In this document: positions 17,641 to 27,008 of the stretch, piece by piece
How positions within the stretch are numbered: position 1 is the first letter of the stretch
Layout of the letters: each line of letters begins with the position of its first letter
NCBI RefSeq assembly: GCF_009709615.1
Contig: NZ_WJYA01000009.1
Coordinates: 62,001-126,000 of the forward strand
DNA length: 64,000 nt
Reading direction: 5' to 3'
From: Winogradskyella ouciana
GTDB taxonomy: Bacteria; Bacteroidota; Bacteroidia; Flavobacteriales; Flavobacteriaceae
The notes under the pieces: generated by a model
What the model was told of the DNA's origin: nothing
Databases searched by the model: none
Seen by the model: only the letters and a program-made list of their open reading frames with translations
Made by a program: the position numbers and the translations under genes

Positions 17641-18190
17641 AACTGTTGTTATTTAATTCTTTTATTTTTTTCTGAAGCATCTGTCTTGCCTTGAATAATT
17701 GTGATTTTGATGTTCCTTCTGAAATATTCAATAGTTCAGCAATTTCATAATGCTTATAACCTTCTATTGCATACATTACAAATACCATTTTGTAACCTTC
17801 TGGCAAACTATCTATCAATTGTTGGATTTCTGCAACTTCGATGTTGGTTTTGATATTATTGCTGTAATCACGCTCTAAATATTCGTCTTCTGTTGCAAAC
17901 TCAATCTTCTTTTTTTGCCTTAAATATGAAATCGCCTCTCTTACCATAATGCGTCTAATCCACCCTTCAAAACTACCCTCTTTTCTAAACGATTTTAAAT
18001 TTTTAAATACTTTGAAAAATCCGTTCAACATTACTTCTTCAGCCTGATGCACATCCTTAATGTAATATCTACAAACGCTTAGCATTTTTGGTGCATGCAA
18101 CTCGTACAATACATGTTGTGCTTCACGATTTTGTTTCGCAGCTCTTTGTATGAGTTTAGTTTCGTTTTTATGAAGTTGAATAACTTTCAT
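17627..18190 (-). CDS. ECF-type RNA polymerase sigma factor
   Basis: The protein has 187 residues, typical for ECF sigma factors. Region 2 is at about 20-90 (M-L-S-V-C-R-Y-Y-I-K-D, A-E-E-V-M-L-N-G-F-F-K-V-F). Region 4 is at about 115-175 (LPEGYKMVFVMYAIEGYKHYEIAELL, then a recognition helix SEGTSKSQLFKAR). It should direct RNA polymerase to a small regulon, controlled by the overlapping downstream membrane protein. The signal and regulon are unknown. Confidence 0.9.
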   Translation of the reverse strand: MKVIQLHKNETKLIQRAAKQNREAQHVLYELHAPKMLSVCRYYIKDVHQAEEVMLNGFFKVFKNLKSFRKEGSFEGWIRRIMVREAISYLRQKKKIEFATEDEYLERDYSNNIKTNIEVAEIQQLIDSLPEGYKMVFVMYAIEGYKHYEIAELLNISEGTSKSQLFKARQMLQKKIKELNNNSYGTN

Positions 18191-18309
18191 TTAATTGATT
18201 ACGGTTGCGCTTCTATTTATAAAGACGCAATAGTTGTGCTAATGGTTGCCTATGAAATAAAAATATTTTGAAAAATTTTATATATTACTGATTATCAGTC
18301 ATATAATAT

Positions 18310-19287
18310 TTATTTTTTTCTATCAATAACATAATCCACCATAAGTTTTAGTGAAGATTTATATGGAGATTCAGGGTAGCTGTCTAATAATGTCAATGCT
18401 TCAGCTTGAAAATTTTTCATTTTAGAAACGGCATATTCTAATCCGCCCTTAGTTTTTACAAATGCAATAACTTCCTTAACTCTTTTCTTATCCTTATTAT
18501 GATTTTTAACTGAATTGATGAGCCAAGATTTCTCTTTTTTGGAGCAATTGTTTAAAACATGTATTAATGGTAATGTCATCTTTTGTTCTTTGATATCAAT
18601 ACCTGTTGGTTTGCCTATTTTTTCCTCACCATAATCGAACAAGTCGTCCTTTATCTGAAATGCCATACCTATGAGTTCCCCAAACTTTCGCATGGTTTCC
18701 ACTTCTGGTGAATTAGGCTTTACCGATGCGGCACCCAAACTACAACAGGCTGCAATTAAAGTTGCCGTTTTTTGACGAATGATGTCATAATAGACATCTT
18801 CAGTGATATCTAGCTGTCTGGCTTTTTCAATTTGAAGTAATTCGCCTTCGCTCATTTCGCGGACAGCTACGGAAATAATTTTAAGTAAGTCGAAATCATT
18901 ATTATCTATGGAAAGTAGAAGTCCTTTAGACAACAGATAATCGCCAATAAGCACAGCAATTTTATTTTTCCATAAGGCGTTAATAGAGAAGAAGCCTCTT
19001 CTTCGATTACTATCATCTACAACATCATCATGTACTAAAGTAGCTGTATGAATAAGCTCAATTACAGAAGCTCCTCTATACGTACGTTCGCTAACCTCAC
19101 CATTATTCATCATTTTAGCCACCAAAAACACAAACATTGGGCGCATCTGTTTGCCTTTTCGGTTAACAATATAATGCGTTATTCTATTGAGAAGCGCAAC
19201 TTTACTGGCCATTGAGAGTTGAAACTTTTGCTCGAAAAGTTCCATTTCATAGGCAATGGGCTGCTTTATTTGTTCTGTTATTTTCAA
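18310..19287 (-). CDS. Polyprenyl (probably octaprenyl-type) diphosphate synthase
   Basis: The protein has 325 residues if translation starts at TTG 19287 (giving KITEQIKQPIAYEMELFE, as I recall from flavobacterial homologues). Another TTG at 19311 and the first ATG, 14 codons inside, are alternatives. The first Asp-rich motif is VHDDVVDDSNRRRG and the second is KDDLFDYG, both of the trans-prenyltransferase family. The enzyme condenses IPP units into long-chain polyprenyl diphosphate for menaquinone. Product length cannot be read from sequence alone. It lies just downstream of the phosphodiesterase-TPR-sulfotransferase gene. Confidence 0.88.
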   Translation of the reverse strand: MKITEQIKQPIAYEMELFEQKFQLSMASKVALLNRITHYIVNRKGKQMRPMFVFLVAKMMNNGEVSERTYRGASVIELIHTATLVHDDVVDDSNRRRGFFSINALWKNKIAVLIGDYLLSKGLLLSIDNNDFDLLKIISVAVREMSEGELLQIEKARQLDITEDVYYDIIRQKTATLIAACCSLGAASVKPNSPEVETMRKFGELIGMAFQIKDDLFDYGEEKIGKPTGIDIKEQKMTLPLIHVLNNCSKKEKSWLINSVKNHNKDKKRVKEVIAFVKTKGGLEYAVSKMKNFQAEALTLLDSYPESPYKSSLKLMVDYVIDRKK

Positions 19288-19343
19288 CAATAATTTTAAT
19301 GAATTAAGCAAAAATACCTAAATCCTATATCAAATCGTATAAA

Positions 19344-21950
19344 TTATTTTGAAACCCTATTCCTGTAAAGCTTTTTGTCTACACAACCCATCATACTTTT
19401 TTTATCTAGTTCTAGGCCTATAAAAGATTCTAACTTATCTACAACACTAGAAGCATCATCAACTACATCTTTGTAATTTACATATATAAGTTCCACACCT
19501 GGTTCTTTGTCTTTCCATGTTTCAACTTGCTTTAAATGTTTTTCATAAGCTTGAAGCAATTTAGTAGGCAAGGTCTCCGGGTCTTTACCAATCATTTTTT
19601 GTTGAGATTTAACGACTTCCGTAAGGTCTCTATTCATAAATATGACTTTATACCTAAATTCTGGATTAAGGAACTTAAGTAAAGGAGCCACTACTTTAAG
19701 AGATTTGTTTTTTGCTTTCGCTAACCAAGTATTGTCTTTATGCAATGACATCACTGGCTCGTATTCATAATATCCTTTCGGGTTCGATGCATCAGCAGAT
19801 CTATTCTTGTCGGTGAGTATATCAAGTCCTGCAGCATTTAGCATTTGCATCATTAAAGACGTACCAGACCTTGGCAAACCAGAAACAATAACTATTTGAT
19901 CTTTCTTATACGTACGACTTGATTTATCTTTAAAAGACATTTTTTCACTTAAAACATCATTGATATTCTCAATAGCGCTTTCTGCCCTATGAAAGGTTTT
20001 TGGTTTTAACATTGCAGCTGTTTCATAAGCCTGTTTAGCGTGTTCTAAATGACCCATTTTTTCAAGAGCACGACCCAATGTATAATGTGCTTCAGGAAAA
20101 TATCTAACAAGTTCAATAGCGGTTAAAGCATGATCAGCCGCTTCTTCATATTCTTTCAATTCTATTAAGACCTTTGCAAGTGCCTGATGTGATTTAGCAC
20201 TATCAGCCTCAAATTTAATTGCAGATTCAAATGCGGATTTTGCACTGTCTAAATCATTAATTCTATCGTAAGCTTTACCTATTTGATACCACACTTGCGA
20301 ATTTGGGTTTTTATCTCGAGCTTCTTCTAAGCATTTTAAGGCAAGTTTTACTTTACCTTGACCTAATAAGATCTTTGCTTCCGAAACTGATGTATTAATT
20401 TCAAACCGCTTATCTTTTCTTCTTAGAACTTTTAAATATTTCTCACCTAAATCATAATCTTTTTCAGAGAGAGCTATAGTAAGCAAATCCATATAAAAAG
20501 GAATTTTATCGATAACACTGTCACCGACTTTATATCCTTGTCTCTCTAGAACATCTTTATTTTTTCCCTTAAAAGACGATTCACTATAAACAGGATATTC
20601 TTTTGTTACCAATGTCAATAAAATAGCTTTGGCCTTCTCAAAATCTTTTTTACCCAAATAAACTCTTGCCAAGTTATGCTTTAAATCACAATTTGTCTTT
20701 AGAACCGCTATTTCTACATTGTCATCAGGTTTATCAATATAGCCAAGCTCAATGAGTTGCTTCATTGTTTCTTCATCGCTAAGTAATTGATCCTCTTTAT
20801 TGAGATGCTCACCAAAATCTCCTTGGATTTTATCCCAACTCTCTATATAATCTACCTTATTGGCTTCTTCGAAAATTTCAAGAGCTACTTTGCCGTCCAT
20901 ATCCTTTCCAACTGGCAAATTAAACATATGCAAAATGGTGGGTGCAACATCAATAAGACCTAATCCAAACACTTTTTCAGCCTTCTTAATCTTTGGGCCT
21001 GCAGCAACAAAAATTCCGAAATTTCTATGCTCTAAAGCAGGTGCTGCAGGATATTTTGGCATTTTAAGAATACGTCTATGCCCAGACTCATAACCATGGT
21101 CAGACATTACAATAACAGTTGTATCCTCATCGATAAGCTCTAGTTTTCGTTCTAACATCATATCTTGATAACGATATGCTCCTTCGATTACGTCTTTATA
21201 TAATTGAAATTTGTTTTCTGGTATAGCCGCTAATTTTGGCGGATGAAACTTCATAAAGGCATGGCAAAAGTGATCTATTAAATCATAATATATCCCCATA
21301 AAATCCCAATCTGTTGTGCGCATTAAATTTGTTGCTGCGGCATGTACTGATGTATTTTCTGCTAATAATTTTGCGAATGATGCCAATGAAGCATCCTTTT
21401 CTTGATTTATCTCTGAAGCCCTTGGTATAAAGGGTAAAATATGGGCTTCTGTGACTTCATGAGGAAACATTCTCAAATCAGCTATTTTTTCCGTAAAATG
21501 TGCTGGGTGAATAGTACCCTTTGCTATTGAGGTTTTCTTTTTGGGATCCTTATTTACTTTTTGAAATTTATCGGAAACTACTACACCGTTTATGGGTTCT
21601 GCTGGAAAACTAGGCCACCAACCGACTAAGTTACTTTTTAAACCTTGGTTATGGAATATATTCCAGAGCGCTCTTACCTTTCTTGAGTTTACAGTTACAG
21701 GCCGTATGCCATTACCGTCAGGATTAACCTCAATAAATCCAAGAACACCATGTTTGTCTGGGGTTTTACCAGTAGCTACCGAACTCCAAAGCATAGGTGA
21801 ATATGGAGGATTCATGGTGCTCATATTACCATATACACCACGAGACATTAAACCTTTAAGAGCAGGCATTTGACCACTATTAACCAGTGGCCAAATAATT
21901 TTCCAATCGGCAGCATCCCAACCAATCAGTAATACTTTTGGTTTTTTCAT
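19344..21950 (-). CDS. Phosphodiesterase-TPR-sulfotransferase fusion protein
   Basis: The protein has 868 residues and three parts. Residues 1-390 are an alkaline-phosphatase-superfamily phosphodiesterase: LLIGWDAADWKI for the first metal ligand, SPMLWSSVATG around the nucleophile, VIVMSDHGYESGHRR for later ligands. Residues about 410-650 hold several TPR repeats (for example the VWYQIGKAYDRINDLDSAKS unit). Residues about 665-868 are a sulfotransferase with the PAPS loop VSGLPRSGTSLMMQML and a 3'-phosphate-binding RDLTEVVKSQ. No signal peptide is seen, so it is probably cytoplasmic. The substrate is unknown. The start overlaps a small upstream ORF by ATGA. Confidence 0.88.
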   Translation of the reverse strand: MKKPKVLLIGWDAADWKIIWPLVNSGQMPALKGLMSRGVYGNMSTMNPPYSPMLWSSVATGKTPDKHGVLGFIEVNPDGNGIRPVTVNSRKVRALWNIFHNQGLKSNLVGWWPSFPAEPINGVVVSDKFQKVNKDPKKKTSIAKGTIHPAHFTEKIADLRMFPHEVTEAHILPFIPRASEINQEKDASLASFAKLLAENTSVHAAATNLMRTTDWDFMGIYYDLIDHFCHAFMKFHPPKLAAIPENKFQLYKDVIEGAYRYQDMMLERKLELIDEDTTVIVMSDHGYESGHRRILKMPKYPAAPALEHRNFGIFVAAGPKIKKAEKVFGLGLIDVAPTILHMFNLPVGKDMDGKVALEIFEEANKVDYIESWDKIQGDFGEHLNKEDQLLSDEETMKQLIELGYIDKPDDNVEIAVLKTNCDLKHNLARVYLGKKDFEKAKAILLTLVTKEYPVYSESSFKGKNKDVLERQGYKVGDSVIDKIPFYMDLLTIALSEKDYDLGEKYLKVLRRKDKRFEINTSVSEAKILLGQGKVKLALKCLEEARDKNPNSQVWYQIGKAYDRINDLDSAKSAFESAIKFEADSAKSHQALAKVLIELKEYEEAADHALTAIELVRYFPEAHYTLGRALEKMGHLEHAKQAYETAAMLKPKTFHRAESAIENINDVLSEKMSFKDKSSRTYKKDQIVIVSGLPRSGTSLMMQMLNAAGLDILTDKNRSADASNPKGYYEYEPVMSLHKDNTWLAKAKNKSLKVVAPLLKFLNPEFRYKVIFMNRDLTEVVKSQQKMIGKDPETLPTKLLQAYEKHLKQVETWKDKEPGVELIYVNYKDVVDDASSVVDKLESFIGLELDKKSMMGCVDKKLYRNRVSK

Positions 21951-22090
21951 TCATTGTTTTTATTGGTTACATTTTGCTTTACCTTTCTCCACTCCCGTAA
22001 ACCTATGTCGCCATACGCTAAAAGTCCAAGAGAACCCTTTTCGGTTATAACAAATGTTTTTGGATTCTGTTCTTCATTTTTATTTTGCAT
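21947..22090 (-). CDS. Small protein coupled to the phosphodiesterase-sulfotransferase gene
   Basis: A 47-codon ORF starts at ATG 22090. Its TGA overlaps the ATG of the next gene as ATGA, the signature of translational coupling. The product is hydrophilic at both ends, with a central stretch TEKGSLGLLAYGDIGLREWR that looks structured rather than random. It is too short for standard ORF thresholds. Function is unknown; position suggests a partner or regulator of the fusion enzyme. Conservation in other genomes would decide whether it is real. Confidence 0.6.
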   Translation of the reverse strand: MQNKNEEQNPKTFVITEKGSLGLLAYGDIGLREWRKVKQNVTNKNNE

Positions 22091-22297
22091 ATCAACTACT
22101 TTTGACGGTTAACAAATTTAAATGATATTTTAAGGATTAATGAATATCATCTATTGTTAAATAGATAAAATTTGAATTTAAAATATTGTAATTTGATAAT
22201 TAACTAACTTAATATCAAATTATTCAATAGGGAACTATATTTTTTAATTAAAAATGTCTAACTTTAAAACTAGATATATTTAAATATTTTACAGCTT

Positions 22298-23098
22298 ATG
22301 AAAAAAATTACTTCAAAAAAATTACTGAAATATAGTGCTCTTTCTGCAGCAATTGCAGGAATTGCTGATGTTAATGGTCAAATCGTTTATACAGACATAG
22401 CAGATTTTACAGGTGGTGGAGCTGTGGATTACAATCTTGATTTGAACAATGACTCTACAATTGATTTTATAGTTAACGCTAGTTCATACAATTCCTCGAT
22501 TTTTGCCGTTTTTTTAAACTCTTCTAGCTTATCAACAAATTCATTTCTAGGCTCACAGCCCAATTATACATATCCTTTTGCCATGAATGCAGGAGATGCA
22601 ATTAGTTCTGGGCAAACTGGATGGTATAATATTGGCACATTAAATTATGTCAGTTGCTATAATGGTACAGGAAGTAGCAACTGGTGCGGAGTATCTGATA
22701 AGTTTATAGGCCTAAGATTTGATATTGGAGGGAATACTCACTATGGCTGGGCCAGACTTGACGTGAGTGCCTCTGGTGATAGCTTTACAGTTAAAGATTA
22801 TGCTTATAATTCCACGCCTGGAGAAGCTATTAACGCTGGGCAAACGACCTTAAGCATAAATGAATTCGAAAATAATAACACACGTATTGTACCTATAAAT
22901 AAGAGCATAGGCTTATACAATTTACCTGCGTCTACAGAATATAGAATTATTGACATTACAGGAAAATCTGTTCTTAACGGTAGTTTAGAAACTGACTCTT
23001 ATGTTATTGAAGCAAATTCTCTTTCTAACGGTGTATATATCGTAGAGCTGAACGATGTAAATTCTAAGGCCGTTATTCGCAAGAAAATTGTTTTATAA
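22298..23098 (+). CDS. T9SS-secreted protein with a C-terminal type A sorting domain
   Basis: The protein has 266 residues. The N-terminus KKITSKKLLKYSALSAAIAGIADVNGQ is a signal-like region common to a group of flavobacterial surface proteins. The middle (about 30-180) is Asn/Ser/Gly-rich, with DLNNDSTIDFIV (a Ca-binding-like repeat) and H-Y-G-W-A-R-L-D-V. The last 75 residues form a sorting domain (I-G-L-Y-N-L-P, Y-R-I-I-D-I-T-G-K, L-S-N-G-V-Y-I-V-E-L). It should be exported through the T9SS. Its role is unknown. The 207-base upstream gap is shared with the divergent small ORF at 21947. Confidence 0.8.
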   Translation: MKKITSKKLLKYSALSAAIAGIADVNGQIVYTDIADFTGGGAVDYNLDLNNDSTIDFIVNASSYNSSIFAVFLNSSSLSTNSFLGSQPNYTYPFAMNAGDAISSGQTGWYNIGTLNYVSCYNGTGSSNWCGVSDKFIGLRFDIGGNTHYGWARLDVSASGDSFTVKDYAYNSTPGEAINAGQTTLSINEFENNNTRIVPINKSIGLYNLPASTEYRIIDITGKSVLNGSLETDSYVIEANSLSNGVYIVELNDVNSKAVIRKKIVL

Positions 23099-23118
23099 AT
23101 TCTGGTTTAAAAACGAAT

Positions 23119-23148
23119 AAAAGCCTAAAGCAATAACTTTAGGCTTTT
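23119..23148. terminator. Bidirectional terminator between the T9SS protein and rlmN
   Basis: AAAAGCCTAAAG and CTTTAGGCTTTT form a 12-bp stem with a 6-base loop, followed by further T. A-rich on one side and T-rich on the other, it serves both convergent genes. Confidence 0.85.
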
Positions 23149-23151
23149 TTA

Positions 23152-24192
23152 TTACCCTTTGTTAGCCAACTGCCCACAGGCTGCATCAATATCCTTTCCT
23201 CTACTTCGTCTTACGGTCACAGTAATATTATTAGCTTCAAGAACATTAACATACATATCCAATGCTTTAGGGTTGGCTTGTTGAAATTCACCATCATCAA
23301 TAGGATTGTATTCTATTAAATTAACTTTACTTGGTGCAAATTTGCAGAATTCCACCAACGCATCTACATCCTTTCGCTTGTCATTAATCCCCTCCCAAAC
23401 TACATATTCGTAAGTAATTCTATTTTTTGTTTTGGAATACCAATATTCTAGGGCTTCTCGCAAATCTTTTAACGGAAACGTAGCATTAAATGGCATTATA
23501 GAAGTTCTTACCTCATCAATTGCAGAGTGTAAGGACACAGCTAGCTTAAACTTCACTTCATCATCTGCCATTTTTTTTATCATTTTAGGCACTCCAGAAG
23601 TAGAAACCACAATTCGTTTTGGCGACATGCCCAAACCTTCTGGCGAGGTGATTTTATCTATGGCTTTTAAAACATTATTATAATTCATCAATGGCTCACC
23701 CATACCCATAAAAACAATATTGCTCAATGGCCTGTTATGATATAATCTGCTTTCGTTATGAATAGCCACAACCTGATCATAAATTTCATCTGGATTTAGG
23801 TTACGCATACGTTTTAACCTTGCCGTAGCACAGAATTTACAATCCAAACTACACCCAACTTGAGAAGATACGCATGCTGTAGTTCTTGTTGCTGTTGGTA
23901 TTAATACCGATTCTACAATTAAGTCGTCATGTAGTCTTACAGCGTTTTTTATAGTGCCATCAGAACTACGTTGCATTTGATCTACTTTAATATGATTGAT
24001 GACAAAATTATCTTTCAGCATCTGGCGTGTTTCTAAAGATATATTGGTCATATCCTCAAAACTGTGCGCTGACTTTTGCCACAACCATTCGTACACCTGA
24101 TTTCCTCTAAAAGCTTTATCACCTTCTTTAACGAAAAAATCCCTCAGCTGTTCTTTGGTTAATGCTCGTATGTCTTTCTTTTTAGTTTCCAT
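23152..24192 (-). CDS. rlmN: Dual-specificity 23S rRNA/tRNA adenine C2-methyltransferase RlmN
   Basis: The protein has 346 residues from ATG 24192 (a TTG three codons upstream is unlikely). It is a radical-SAM enzyme that methylates A2503 of 23S rRNA and A37 of some tRNAs. The [4Fe-4S] site is C-x3-C-x2-C in CSLDCKFC (with SSQVG before it). FMGMGEPLMN, VVSTSGVPKMI and the C-terminal DIDAACGQL, with the second catalytic Cys, complete the family pattern. It is separated from queA by a terminator hairpin. Confidence 0.95.
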   Translation of the reverse strand: METKKKDIRALTKEQLRDFFVKEGDKAFRGNQVYEWLWQKSAHSFEDMTNISLETRQMLKDNFVINHIKVDQMQRSSDGTIKNAVRLHDDLIVESVLIPTATRTTACVSSQVGCSLDCKFCATARLKRMRNLNPDEIYDQVVAIHNESRLYHNRPLSNIVFMGMGEPLMNYNNVLKAIDKITSPEGLGMSPKRIVVSTSGVPKMIKKMADDEVKFKLAVSLHSAIDEVRTSIMPFNATFPLKDLREALEYWYSKTKNRITYEYVVWEGINDKRKDVDALVEFCKFAPSKVNLIEYNPIDDGEFQQANPKALDMYVNVLEANNITVTVRRSRGKDIDAACGQLANKG

Positions 24193-24238
24193 TGGGTGCA
24201 AAGTTACTTAAATGTTATCGTAATATCCCATGCATAAA

Positions 24239-24281
24239 AAAAGCCTCTTGTCACTGAGTTTATCGAAGTGAAGAGGCTTTT
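24239..24281. terminator. Terminator hairpin between queA and rlmN (built on a repeat-like element)
   Basis: AAAGCCTCTT (24240-24249) pairs with AAGAGGCTTT (24271-24280), and CACT with AGTG inside it. A-rich and T-rich flanks fit a terminator. The inner CACTGAGTTTATCGAAGTG resembles a dispersed intergenic element I recall from many flavobacterial genomes. Confidence 0.7.
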
Positions 24282-24302
24282 AAGATTATTTTATTTTCTG
24301 CT

Positions 24303-25352
24303 CTAGATAATTAGCATAGCATCACCATAAGAATAGAATCTATACTTTTCCTTTACGGCTTCCTCGTATGCTTTTTTCATAAAATCGTGACCTGCAAATG
24401 CAGAGACCATCATCAACAAGGTTGATTTTGGTGTATGGAAATTAGTAATCATACAATTGGCAATACTAAACTCGTAAGGTGGAAAGATAAACTTGTTTGT
24501 CCAACCATCGAATTCATTCAATCTCCCATTAGAAGATACTGAACTCTCTACTGTACGCATAGATGTAGTACCTACAGCGCAAACACGCTTTTTATTCTCA
24601 ATACCTTTATTAACTTTATCTGCAGCTCTTTGGGTAATAACGATTTCTTCGCTATCCATTTTATGTTTGGATAAATCCTCTACCTCTACAGGGTTAAAAG
24701 TACCTAAACCAACATGTAATGTTACTTCTGCCATTTCCACACCTTTGATCTCTAAACGTTTTAATAGGTGCTTAGAAAAGTGCAAACCTGCAGTTGGTGC
24801 AGCTACAGCACCTTCATTTTTTGCAAATATCGTTTGATAACGTTCCTCGTCCTCTGGCTCTACATCTCTTTTTATGTACTTTGGAAGTGGTGTTTCACCA
24901 AGCTCCGTTAATTTTTTTCTAAAATCTGTGTAAGATCCATCATAAAGGAAACGTAATGTTCGGCCTCTAGACGTTGTGTTATCAATGACCTCAGCAACCA
25001 ATGTTTCATCTTCACCAAAATACAACTTATTCCCAATTCTTATTTTACGTGCAGGATCTACCAACACATCCCATAAACGCTGGTCTTGATTAAGTTCTCT
25101 TAATAAAAACACTTCAATACGTGCACCTGTTTTTTCCTTATTTCCAAAAAGTCTGGCAGGAAAAACTTTGGTATTATTCATTATCATAACATCACCTTCG
25201 TCAAAATAATCAATAATGTCTTTAAATTGCTTATGTTCAATCGTTTGCTTTTCCCGATTGAGAACCATTAATCTCGATTCGTCTCTGTGTTCTGCAGGAT
25301 GTTCTGCTAATAATTCTTCCGGAAGGTCAAAACTGAAGTGTGATAATTTCAT
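24303..25352 (-). CDS. queA: S-adenosylmethionine:tRNA ribosyltransferase-isomerase
   Basis: The protein has 349 residues, full length for QueA. It moves the ribosyl part of SAM to preQ1 in tRNA to make epoxyqueuosine. Motifs are [24 protein letters not shown] at the N-terminus (in parts), [37 protein letters not shown] and [12 protein letters not shown]. It is separated from aroA by 68 bases and is probably in the same leftward run. Confidence 0.95.
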   Translation of the reverse strand: MKLSHFSFDLPEELLAEHPAEHRDESRLMVLNREKQTIEHKQFKDIIDYFDEGDVMIMNNTKVFPARLFGNKEKTGARIEVFLLRELNQDQRLWDVLVDPARKIRIGNKLYFGEDETLVAEVIDNTTSRGRTLRFLYDGSYTDFRKKLTELGETPLPKYIKRDVEPEDEERYQTIFAKNEGAVAAPTAGLHFSKHLLKRLEIKGVEMAEVTLHVGLGTFNPVEVEDLSKHKMDSEEIVITQRAADKVNKGIENKKRVCAVGTTSMRTVESSVSSNGRLNEFDGWTNKFIFPPYEFSIANCMITNFHTPKSTLLMMVSAFAGHDFMKKAYEEAVKEKYRFYSYGDAMLII

Positions 25353-25420
25353 TTAAATAGTAATTTTTTGAAGTTGCAAATATACAATCTCAGCATAGGC
25401 CTTGTCAAGTAAATAGAGGT

Positions 25421-26650
25421 TTATTTTAAATTAAAGCCCAAAGACTTTAGATGGTTCCAAAAATCAGGGTACGATTTACTTACAACATCAGCATCTTTAA
25501 TGGTTAATGACGTTCTTAAGCCAAGTGGTGCAAATGCCATCGCCATTCTATGATCTTTGTATGTTGCTATGGAAACATCACTGTTAATTATACTAGAAGG
25601 TTTAAGGTGCAAAGTAGCGTCTGTAATTTCTACCTCAGCTCCTAACTTTTCCAGCTCTATTTTTAATGCTACTAAACGGTCTGTTTCTTTGATTTTTAAG
25701 GTATGTAAACCTGACATATAACATTCTAAACCTAAGCCAAATGCTGTAACAGCAATAGTTTGTGCTATATCTGGCGCATTACTTAAATCCAAATCAATTG
25801 ACAATTGACTATCGATGTTTGACGATTTGGTGAGTGCAATGGAGTTATCTTTAAACTTGGTTGCAACACCAAATTCTTTGTAAATCTCTGCTAACACTGA
25901 ATCTCCTTGCAGTGAATCTTTTTTATAGGATGTCAACGTAATTTCCGTATTCAATTCACTCAACGCTACAATACTATAAAAATAGGATGCTGAAGACCAA
26001 TCTGATTCTACAACCAACGTTTGAGATTTATCACTTGAAACATGTGCCTGAACACTGATTTTATTGCTTTTGAATTCGGATTTAATTCCAAGTTCATCCA
26101 AAAGACTTAATGTCATTTTTATGTATGGTATGGATGTAATCTTTCCGTCTAGCGTAAGCTCAATACCATTTTCTAATCTTGAAGCTATTAAAAGCAATGC
26201 GGAAATGTATTGACTGCTGACATTGGCCTTTAATGTGACTTTTGATTTGGATAGTTTTTTTCCTTTTATCTTTAACGGTGGGAAACCTTCATTTTCTAAA
26301 TAACTAATATCTGCTCCCAAATCTCTCAAAGCATCTACCAGGATTTTTATTGGCCGTTCTTTCATCCTGGACGAACCAGTAAGAACCACTTCTTGGTTAT
26401 TTTGAATAGAAAAATAAGCTGTTAAAAAACGCATGGCAGTGCCTGCATGGTGTATATCGATAACTTCAGCGTTAGATGTTAACGCTTTTTGCATAAGCAA
26501 AGAATCGTCTGAATTAGAAAGGTTTTCAATCCGTATCTGAGGATATAAAGCTTGTAGCAAGAGCAATCGGTTAGACTCACTTTTAGACCCTGTAATAGTT
26601 ATAGAAGATTGACGGTTGGCAATTGACGATTTAAGAATATGAATATCCAC
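25421..26650 (-). CDS. aroA: 3-phosphoshikimate 1-carboxyvinyltransferase (EPSP synthase)
   Basis: The protein has 409 residues. It makes EPSP from shikimate-3-phosphate and PEP in chorismate synthesis. Recognised by the N-terminal TGSKSESNRLLLLQAL, the AGTAMRFLTAYF segment, SSQYISALLL, the D-x2-D-A-Q/A-like PDIAQTIAV and the C-terminal ATYKDHRMAMAFAPLGL. The shikimate pathway feeds the pheA-tyrA-DAHP synthase operon 9 kb away. It follows the MazG-like gene by 29 bases. Confidence 0.93.
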   Translation of the reverse strand: MDIHILKSSIANRQSSITITGSKSESNRLLLLQALYPQIRIENLSNSDDSLLMQKALTSNAEVIDIHHAGTAMRFLTAYFSIQNNQEVVLTGSSRMKERPIKILVDALRDLGADISYLENEGFPPLKIKGKKLSKSKVTLKANVSSQYISALLLIASRLENGIELTLDGKITSIPYIKMTLSLLDELGIKSEFKSNKISVQAHVSSDKSQTLVVESDWSSASYFYSIVALSELNTEITLTSYKKDSLQGDSVLAEIYKEFGVATKFKDNSIALTKSSNIDSQLSIDLDLSNAPDIAQTIAVTAFGLGLECYMSGLHTLKIKETDRLVALKIELEKLGAEVEITDATLHLKPSSIINSDVSIATYKDHRMAMAFAPLGLRTSLTIKDADVVSKSYPDFWNHLKSLGFNLK

Positions 26651-26679
26651 TAATACTTAAATTATTTGTAGCTACAAAT

Positions 26680-27006
26680 CTACTTTAATTTATCGTTATT
26701 ATGGTGCCTATCGTGGTCTCGTTTAGTCTTTTTGTTCATTTTTTTATCAAAGGCATCTTGCAAATCTATTCCGGTTTGGTTTGCTAAACATAGCACCACA
26801 AATACCACATCTGCCAATTCTTCTCCTAAATCTTTGTCTTTATCGCTTTCCTTTTCACTTTGCTCACCATAGCGCCTTGCAATAATACGTGCAACTTCCC
26901 CAACCTCTTCGGTAAGCTGAGCCATATTGGTAAGTTCATTAAAGTACCTTACTCCATGCTCCTTAATCCATTTATCTACTTCTACCTGTGCACCTTTTAA
27001 ATCCAT
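26680..27006 (-). CDS. MazG-like nucleotide pyrophosphohydrolase
   Basis: The protein has 108 residues, with the all-alpha NTP pyrophosphohydrolase fold. The metal-binding acidic residues appear as QLTEEVGEVARII (E-x2-E) and DLGEELADVVFVVLCLAN (E-x2-D). The family hydrolyses (d)NTPs to monophosphates, as house-cleaning enzymes. It starts 2 bases from the stop of the DUF3857 gene upstream, so it is probably cotranscribed with it. Confidence 0.85.
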   Translation of the reverse strand: MDLKGAQVEVDKWIKEHGVRYFNELTNMAQLTEEVGEVARIIARRYGEQSEKESDKDKDLGEELADVVFVVLCLANQTGIDLQDAFDKKMNKKTKRDHDRHHNNDKLK

Positions 27007-27008
27007 GA

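Noticed and set aside
17155..17656. Two plus-strand ORFs opposite the anti-sigma-like gene
   Set aside because: They are mirror frames of a low-complexity Thr/Glu-rich gene, with no start context or family match.
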